In this document: positions 46,628-55,800 of the stretch, piece by piece
Layout: every line of letters begins with the position of its first letter
How positions within the stretch are numbered: the first letter of the stretch is position 1
Origin: a virus
Length of the DNA stretch: 64,000 bases
IMG/VR virus record: IMGVR_UViG_3300010885_015247
Location: 16,837 to 80,836 of that record
Direction: 5' to 3' (one strand)
The notes under the pieces: model-generated
The model's database searches: none
The model's input: the letters and a program-made list of their open reading frames with translations, nothing else
What the model was told of the DNA's origin: nothing
Program-made: the position numbers and the translations under genes

Positions 46628-46749
46628 AGCTTTTCCTCATCCTCAGGCTCGTATGAGTCAGCATTAGGGTCAACCTCTGCTAGCTCAATAATCTTGCGGT
46701 AAGCAGCAACAACAGCCTCGTTGTATTGCTCTTTATCTGACTTAGCCAT
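46624..46749 (-). CDS. 41-residue small ORF
   Basis: ATG at 46749; the TGA overlaps the ATG of the Cys-rich gene (ATGA junction), the same coupling as elsewhere in this operon. The peptide begins MAKSDKEQYNEAVVAAYRKI and ends in an acidic tail EPEDEEKL. TATAAT lies just upstream of the ATG (46756-46751), and the only ribosome-site candidate is GAAGAG about 14 nt away. Real gene likely because it fills the gap exactly; function unknown. Confidence 0.55.
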   Translation of the reverse strand: MAKSDKEQYNEAVVAAYRKIIELAEVDPNADSYEPEDEEKL

Positions 46750-46751
46750 TA

Positions 46752-46871
46752 TTATACCGTCTTCTCTTCAATGGCTTCTGGATTGGCCACAAGACCTTTT
46801 TCGTTTAAAAGAGGCATTGCATCTTTTGTCTCGGTTACTTTACCTATTTCAAGTTCAGGGATTGATAACAC
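46752..46871 (-). CDS. 39-residue small ORF overlapping the end of the giant gene
   Basis: GTG at 46871 with AAGGAG and 6-nt spacing, both inside the last codons of the 3810-residue gene (out of frame with it). The peptide is MLSIPELEIGKVTETKDAMP and continues to EEKTV. The stop is 2 bp before the next ATG. An alternative is that the frame extends the giant protein through frameshifting at its end. No function can be given. Confidence 0.5.
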   Translation of the reverse strand: MLSIPELEIGKVTETKDAMPLLNEKGLVANPEAIEEKTV

Positions 46872-49800
46872 CTGTGTCTCCTTCGTCTAGTTTTCCAATA
46901 GCCATTTCAAGAATATTGGCTTGCTTTGTAAAACCCTCTGATCTTAGCAGTGCTACCCAAGTTGCGTACCACACTGAATTATGTCCACCGTCTCCGTTCG
47001 GGTTCTTCCAGTTAGCTTCCATCAGATGTGCAATCTCGTGAAGCAAAGCAACCTTGGTAGTTCCTCTACTTCTTACTAAAACAACAGGAAGATCTTTATC
47101 TTTAAATGGGTGAGAATCTGGCAAGCTTTCTGTAGTACCACGGGAAACTGCTGCCTCTACATCATTATGTTCTGGGTTCTCCGCAAAGAACTTGTCAGAG
47201 TTAGCCATACTAAGATTAAATACTCTATCCCCGTATCCATACTTAACTAGCATATCTGTAATATATTTTCCAACTTCAGCTTCATCAGAAATCACTTCTT
47301 GATCTTCCATAATGCGCTTGAACATAACACCAGAACCACCCTCGATGCGCCAGTCACTCTTGCGCTCTGGGTCGTATGTGACATCGTTCCATACGGTATG
47401 CATCTTTGATCCATACTTAATTTTTTCTGCTGTTACATTTGGATCAATGTTCTTTGGAGTCTTAGCTGTAGCAGCGAGTTCTTCTCCCGTTGTTCCCTCT
47501 TCGCCAACGTTAGCTTCTGGAGCTGTCTCTGGCTTTAATCCTGCATCTTCTGCGATCTGATCACCAGTCTTACCTTCGCTACCAACACCTTCGCCAACAG
47601 GCTCTACAGGATTTCCTTCTTCATCAACTTTTGCTGGCTCTTCTTGCTTGCCTAACATATGGTCTACAGCCTTCTGTGCTTGCTTGGCTGCCTTGATAAT
47701 CATCTGTGGATCGTTCTTAAGAGCTCCAAGCCATGACTTTGCATATGATGCAACATTACCGAAGTCAATCTCAACGCCTAGACGTGCTGCAACAAGTGCA
47801 ACAGAAATCTCTGCAATAAGTTCTTCCTCACCACGGCTAGCCTTGTGAGTTCCGTAGTTGTCTGTGAGATCTTTACGATTTACACGAGATGTATGTCCCG
47901 TGCTGTGTGCAAGCTCGTGAACTATAGTTTCAAAGATATCTTGCTCTGCACCGAACTGCTCACGGAGTGGCAAATGAATAGTGTCAGTTACTGGTGAGTA
48001 GTAAGCGCTGTCTTGAGACTTGTAGAAAATCTCTGGACGATCTTTATATGTATCAAGAAGAGTCTGCTCTCCTTGGCTTACTGGAACTGGTTCGCCTTTA
48101 ACTAGTGGTGGAAGGTTAATGCCTTCTGCTTGCTCTACGTTAAAGACGTTAATAATCTTTGGCGGTGTGTATACAAATACTTTTTCTGTGGTTCCATCTG
48201 GCTGCTTGACATCTTTAAACTTTGGAGTCCAGTGGATAATTGAAGTTGCCTTCTCGCCACGCTTAATGTTTCCACCAAGCTTTTCTGCTTGCTTATATGT
48301 AAGCCAGCGATTATCAGACCAACCATTACGCTCCTGAGCTGCCCAAAGTACGAGGACGTTTGTTCCTTCATACATTTTGCCAGTTGCAATACTAGTTGGG
48401 AGGAATCCTCCACCAGTCCAAGGCTTACGCCAAGGAGCAGTTCCATTTTCAAGAGCTTCAATAATTGCATCTGCAATTTTCTGTGTTGCTGGGTCAATCT
48501 TTTTTGCAGTTTCCTGTACTTCATTATCAAACTCTTCTGGTGTAACAGGAACTGGGTCTGTTTCAATCTTAGACATTGCTTGTAGAGTAAAAGATGGAGC
48601 AATAGCTTGCTCGTCTTCTTCAGATGTGTAGTCGTTAACCCAGCTGAGAGGTCCTAGATAAACTTCTTTCTGTGCACGAGTAATTGCAACATATGCAAGT
48701 CGAAGTTCTTCTGGTGCTGGCATATCAATCTCGCCAGTTTCCTTGTTAAACTTTGGACCCCAGAAGTCATCGTAGATTCGAACCTTGTTCCATTGCAAAC
48801 CCTTTGACTGATGTGCAGTAGTAATAACAACATCTGCCTTTACTGGCTCGATTACTCCTTCAAGAATTTTCTTAAGTTGATTGAGCTTATCTACTTTCTT
48901 AAGATCATCTTCAATAGTTATACGACGATCTTTTGCCCAGTTGCCGTCAGCATCTTTTCTTGCCTTAAACCCTGCTTCTTTAAGTTTTTCATTGTTATAT
49001 TTAAAGAATCCAGTAAGAACAACATCATCACCTTCAATAGTGTATGTGACACTACTATCTAGCTTTCCAGTAGAACCGTCCTCTACCTTGTCTAGAGTAA
49101 GAGGCTTGTAGTTCTTAAGAGCAATCTTGCTCTCTGCAGTTTCTTCACGCTCTACAACAACACGATCTAAAATCTCACGGATGCTTTGCATCCCATTCTG
49201 TGTTACCAAGTCGTAGAAAGCCTTAACTGGACGAGCTTTTCCTTCTCGGACTGCAGTTGAAAGTTCTTCCCAAGAGTCATACATTCCAATTTCTGCGTTG
49301 TACTTAGCTGGCTTCGAGCCTTTCTTTCCGCCCATAAGCCAACTTGTTGTATCAATAACTTCTTCAAGTCTTGTTTTAGTTGATTGACTAATTCCAACAA
49401 TCTTGCCTTGCTCAAGATACTCAAGCATTGCCTTAAATCCGCCACCATTTGTGCGAACAAGAACTGCATCTGGGTCTGGCATTTCATCTAAGCTCTCTAC
49501 AACTTTACCTTGATCTTTTCCAGCACCGATAACTTTCTCTGGCTTTCCAGCAACAGCAAGGAAACGGTTAGCAGGTGCTGCAATGTTTGGACCAAATCGG
49601 AATGATTCGTTGATTTGAAGCTTCTCTGCTCCTTCAAGAGTATCTAGTTGATCTTTAGCTCCACGGAATCCATAAATAGACTGATTTCCATCGCCAACAA
49701 ATACTTTTTGTACATTCTGCTTACGGACCCAATCGCCAGCAACATCATTAATATCCTGCGCTTCATCGAAGAAGATAATGTCTGCTGCAGGAATTACTTT

Positions 49801-52800
49801 GTCTGGGCTAGTAGACTCTGAGTCTGGTGACATTGTTACATCAATGCCATTAAGTTGAACATACTTTTCTGGGAAAGATTGATTCATCGACAAGCGACCC
49901 TTAGGACTTGAAATATCATCCCACCAGCGATTTGCGTAGTCGATAAATACTTCAGGAATGTCTACAAAATTATCTGTAAAGTGTTGAGGCATAATCTTCT
50001 CGTCTGCACTCTGTGCAAATGCTGTTACTGCTTGACGAACAACAGCAACTACTTCTCTGCTTGATAGATTTGCTTCTACCTTTGTTCCATCTTTTTTGAT
50101 CTCTACAACTTTAACTGGTCCTATTTCAAGATGATCTGCAACTTCTGTTGGAAGTCCAATAGATGTTTTATCAAAACTACGCTTTTGCATCCAAGTAGGT
50201 GAATGGTGCCAAGCAACCTGTGTATTGGTTCTTGCAATCATATTTGAAGGTTTGTCAGGATCAGCATTAAGTTCTGCAGCTACAGCCTTGTTAAATGCAA
50301 TATAAAGAATAGTTTTGTCTGGATCTTTTTCTGCAACGGCCTTTGCAGCCATCTTAAGTGTGCTGGTTTTACCTGTTCCAGCAAGAGCCTGAACAATTAC
50401 ATCCTTACCAGCAACTACAGCATCAATAACTGCTTGCTGTTGTTTAGTTGGCTTGATGCCCTTAGGTTCTGCATCTTCGCTATCTGAAACAAAATCTGGG
50501 TCTGGAGTTTCATCAGGGCTTCCAGTTGCATCTTCTGGGAACTCTTGATCAAGCGAGATCATTCCCATCTTTTGAAGATTAGGTTTCTCTCCTAAAGGAA
50601 GAGTGAACTCGTCTTGCTTTTCAATAGCCGTATATAGATCTGGAGATCTAACACTAAAGTTCCAATTTGGTGCAGCTGGATTATCAAAGTAAAGAATTTT
50701 TCCATCTGACTTAATAATTGCCTCGGTATTGTTAGGACCGATCATAACGATAATGTCGTCTGCTTCCATATCTTCACGGCGCTCAAGATCTTTTTTACTT
50801 GGCTTTACAAATGTAAACTTTCTTTCTAGAGGTGCACCAGTAGAGAGATTTGGCATAAATCCTGTAACAGATCTTTGATGACCCTTATCGTACTGAGATA
50901 TATCTTGAACTGCGGCTGTAAGTGCTTCTAATGCTTCTGGACTTACTTGACGATAATTAAGGTCCAGTGCGTATTTCATTCTTTTTTCTTCGTTTTCTTT
51001 CCAAACTCTGCTTCGCTCTTCAGCATCCATAACTACAGGCTCTTCTGGGACTTCAACCGCAGGAGTGTTATCTGTAACGTCTCCAGTAAGAAGTGAAGTA
51101 AGTTCTTCTGTAGACTTTGGAGTCTCGTTAGGGTTTACTGGCTCTCCAGTTGCAGGAGGAGTTGGATCTGTAAAGAACCCGCCGCCATCATCTGGATTAA
51201 TAATTTGTAGTGAACCTGCCGAGATGTTTTCACGCTTCTCGGCATCATCAAACTTTACCTTGACATAATTTTTGTATCCGCGAGGACCGTATGTTGTAAG
51301 GAGTGCTCTAACTTCACCCATACGTCCGTGCTTAGTACCACGAACTCTGTCGCCAACCTTGAGAGCAACACCATCTGCTGAAAGATGATTGATAGATGCA
51401 TCTGGGCGATCTGCAAGAACTACAGACTTAACAGTGTCATCTAGTGGAAGACCCTTGACTGCTTCCTCAACAGTTGCGTCTGATTTAGCACCAGATGTAA
51501 TTGTTTCGATTGCATCGGAGACAACACTCTGAGTCTCTTCTGGAGTAATTGACTTCTTACCCTTAGGTGTAGGAGTCTTATCCTTTGTCTTAGGTTCTGG
51601 AGCAACTACTACTGGCTTAGATGCTAAAGCTTTAACTTCTGCAGGTGTCTTACCAGCAAGTTCATTACGACGACGAAGTGTTCCCTTAAGAACCTTGCCG
51701 TTAGACCAGCCAATTCCAGGTGATTTCTTCTCTGTAACTCGTGTGCTATAAAGCTCACCGCTTGAAACAATCTTGCGAACAACAATAGTTCCGTTTGGAT
51801 CTTCTGGGTCTGCAATCAGATCAACCACTTCGTGGTATCCGCCACCCTCGGCTGGTACGAAGTCACCAATCTTAATATCTCCTACAGTTGCTGCACCTTC
51901 GTCAACAACAAAAGTGTTTTCATCATCTTCGATCCAAGTGTCATTAATCTTTCCACCAAAGATTGATTCATATGCGTACTCTTCAGCAGAATCTGTGCTT
52001 CCTTCAGGACCAAAAGTAGATGTTGTCTTGGTCTTACCAAGCATCTCGTCAACTGATACTTGCTCTCCAGACATACCACGCTTGACTGCTTCAGCCATAG
52101 CTAGTTCTGCTTCTTGCTTCTTAAATGCTTCTAGCTTCTCGTTGTATGAAGAACGCTTAGCCTCAAACTCTGCAAGACGAGTTGCAGCATCAAACTCTCT
52201 ATTGTCAGGCTTCATATCGCCAAGCAAACCTTCTAGGATTGCTGGAAGAACCTCTGAATCAGTTCTGGCATCATGCCACTCTTCATCTGTCTTCTCAATA
52301 CCGTAGCGCTTAGCAACTTGACCAAGCTTGTTACCCTTAGGAGTCATGCTTTTTGCTAATTCAAGAGTATCAATAACTCCATCCATGTTGTAATCAATAC
52401 CAAACTTCTTAGCCCACTTCTCAAATGTATTTGTATCAAACTCAGCGTTGTGTGCAACAAAGATTGCATCTTGTCCAGCAAACTCTGCAAATGCACGAAG
52501 CTGATCTTCAATAGATGGCTGAGTTGCTAAGAACGCATCGTCAACTGTTTGACCATCAAAGCTGAGTAGCTTCTCTGGATCAAGAACTTTATTTCCATCT
52601 GCATCTGTCTTGTAGTAGTAGTCTCCAAGAGGCTCTCCTGGATTGATGAACAGGTTGATTTCTCCAACCTTCTCTCCACCTTCCCAGACAGATGCTGCAA
52701 CCTGAATAGGTGCATCAGGATTATCGTTATCAAACTTTCCAGTTCCTACTGTTTCAAAATCAAAGTAGACAACTCGCTTGCCCTTAAGAGCATCTGAGAT

Positions 52801-55800
52801 TGCTTTTCCATCTTTAAGGTTTGCAAGTTCTGCAGCTTTACCAAAGAACGCTGGACGATTTCCACGATTATAGCTATTAGGCTTTTCTACAAGTACTGCA
52901 GGGATTTCTGATGCTGTTAGATCAGGAGTGTATGCCTTTCCAGCTTCTTTTCTTAATGCTGCAATTTCCGCGTTCTTATCTTTATAAGCCTGACCCTTAA
53001 GAGTTCCTGGCTCAATACTATCAATTGCTGGCTTGTCACCCTTAGCAGGAATCTTCTCTGCCTTTTCTCCACGAAGAACTTCTACAGATGTACCAGTCTT
53101 CCAAGACTTAACTTGTGATTCGTGTCCTGGATAGTATCCACGGATTTGAACCTTCTCTTCTGCTGGCTTTCCATCTGCACGAGGGACCATAACTGTGCCT
53201 GGTAGAACTTCTTCGATAACAAAGAACTCACTGAGTTCGCCATTCTCGTCACGACGGAATGCAATATCATTTGGCTTCAAATCTCTACCAAGTGCGTTAA
53301 CAACGTGAAGAGTATTCTCGGGTGTAAATTCTTTTACAGTAGGTTCAACTTCTGGAGCATTCCACAAAGCCTTCTGTGTAGATAGTTGCTCTTGGTACTT
53401 TTCCATATCTTGTTCAAATTGCTTTTGCTCAGCTGGGTCTTTTAGTTCCCAGTCGCCATTGACCTTTGTAAGCTTTCCGTAGTCGCCCATCTTTGGCTGA
53501 TTAAGTTCTGGTAAATCTCCCTTTGCAGGAGGAGTTACATCACGATATACATCAAAGAGAACATCGTCTGCCCAAAGTTTGCTTGACTGCTCTACTCCGC
53601 CAGGATAATAACCACTTACACGAGAAGCTGGGACCATTTCCCCGTTTCGCTTCTTTTCAAATCCTTCTTCTACATTTGTAACTGTAAAGAAATCTTTAGT
53701 CATAACATCGCCAGGTTTAAGATCTGTTGTCTTAGCTGTCGCAATGCGTGGGTTTGTTACTACTACAGCATCTTCAATATCTGATTCGTTAGTTGCGCTT
53801 GAGGTTTGTTCTGATTCAGTAGTAGTTGGATCTTCCTTGACTTCTGGTGAATCTGGAACTACCTCGGCATCAACAATATCTGCTTCTGGTTTAGTTTGAT
53901 CGGAAGGAGTCCCTTCAGACTCGACAGTAACATCGCCGGGCTTTGATGGGCCCTTCTTGCTACGGAAGAAGTTCCAACCAAGTTCTTCGTTAAGTCTTCT
54001 ACCAATCTCTTCTAATTCTTCAGTAGTTAAACTATCTAAAATATCTGTGAATGCTTTAATTGTTGAACGATCAGGGTTCTCTAGTTCAAGAGCGCCAGGA
54101 CCAAACTCTGTGAAGATCATCTTGAGGATAAGTTCCTTGCGACGCTTTGCTTCTTTCTTTAGCTCCCTCTTGCTCTTTTTAGAAGTAGGATCTTCTTTAG
54201 TGTCTTGATCTTCAGGCTCTTCGTCTTTTTCTTTTTTAGCTCTAGAAATGTCGTTATCTGATGTAAGAGCATCTGTAGGCACTTCGTTGACAATCTGATC
54301 GATCTTCTCATTCATTTCATCACGCATCTCAACGAGTGCGTCAAATTCTTCTGGTGTTAAGCCGTTTGCTTCTGCATTTTTAATTGCCTCGTTTGCAATC
54401 TTGCGATCTTCAACAAGTTGTTTAAGAGTTTCTTTTGCATACTCCTGAGAGGCAGGGTTTTCTGGATCAAAGGTTGCTTCTTTTATCTTTACCTTTGGCT
54501 CTTTAACATCTTCAGTAGGTGTGGTATCTGCAGGAGTTCCTTCAGGGAACTCTGGAGCTGGCTTACCCTTAAGATTTTTTTCGTAGTAATCAAATGCTTC
54601 TTGAGGAGAGTTAAACTCCACTGTTTGATCTAGACCATCGCCAATAAGGAACCAATACTTAGCTCCTGGCTGGTCAACAAGATCGAGAATAGTTCCATCT
54701 TCATTCTTAGCAAGAGTTGCAGACTCTGGATCCTTTGACCAACCTTCTGGCAAAGTATCTGGAAGTGCATCAGCAATGTCTGTCTTATCTTTTGAAACCT
54801 CTGGGCCAGCAACATCTTTAGTCTCTGGTGCTACTTCTTCGCCCTCTGGTGTTTTAGGGGCTGTACGAGTCTCTACAGACTCATCTTTAGAATCAAGATC
54901 AATTGGTGGCTGTCCTTCTCTTGGAAGAAGGTCGATACCAAACTTATCTCTTAGCTCACGAAGGAACTTCTTAGCACTTGCCTCATCCATGCCAGACTTT
55001 GTTTCAGCCTTAGCATCTGGGTTCCAATCAAAGCCATTGTCATCTAAGAAGTCTTTAACTTCTTGCATTCTAAATGGAGCCTTCTTACCAGAGCGAAGAT
55101 CTAGACGATCTCCTGTGAGTTTGTAAGAAACTTGAGGAGCAATCGCGTCTTCCTCTGCTTTTTTGTTGTCTTTTTCAATTTGCTTATCTAGCTTTGCAAT
55201 TTCTTTTGCAAGAGTTGCACGAACAGAGTCGATTGCTTTATTTTCAATAACATCTGTCTCGTCTAGATCCTCTTTAGCAAGACCAAGTTGGTCATCGGCT
55301 GCTTTAAGGATATTTCTAACATTCTCGTTTGAGCGCTCACCTGTTTGCCAGTCTTTAAAGCCACCACGAATTGACATTGTTGGATCTTGTAGAAGATCAA
55401 GTGCGTATTGAACACGACCTGAAGGTCCTGGCTCGAAACCATACTCTCCCATATCAATTGCAGATACTTCATCTCCAGACTCAAAGCCTTCCATTTCTTT
55501 ATCTTGATAATCAGATAAGAGAGGGCTGTTAAATGTAGGATCGTTAAAGAAAGCTGCAAGTCTTGTGAAATCTTTATTTTTAGTAAGCATTTCATGGAAA
55601 CGCTCGTCTTTACTTACACTAGTAAGCCATTCGTCAGCTGTCCATCCTTCTTTAATAGGATCTTTACCTGACTTGGAACCTTTGCCATCAGCTGGCACTT
55701 CTGATGTAGGAGTATCTGCTACAGGCTCTTCTTCTTCTGTTTCTGGCTGTTCTGGAAGATCATCTGGATCAATAATGTCTTGAGTTTCCTTATAAGAATT

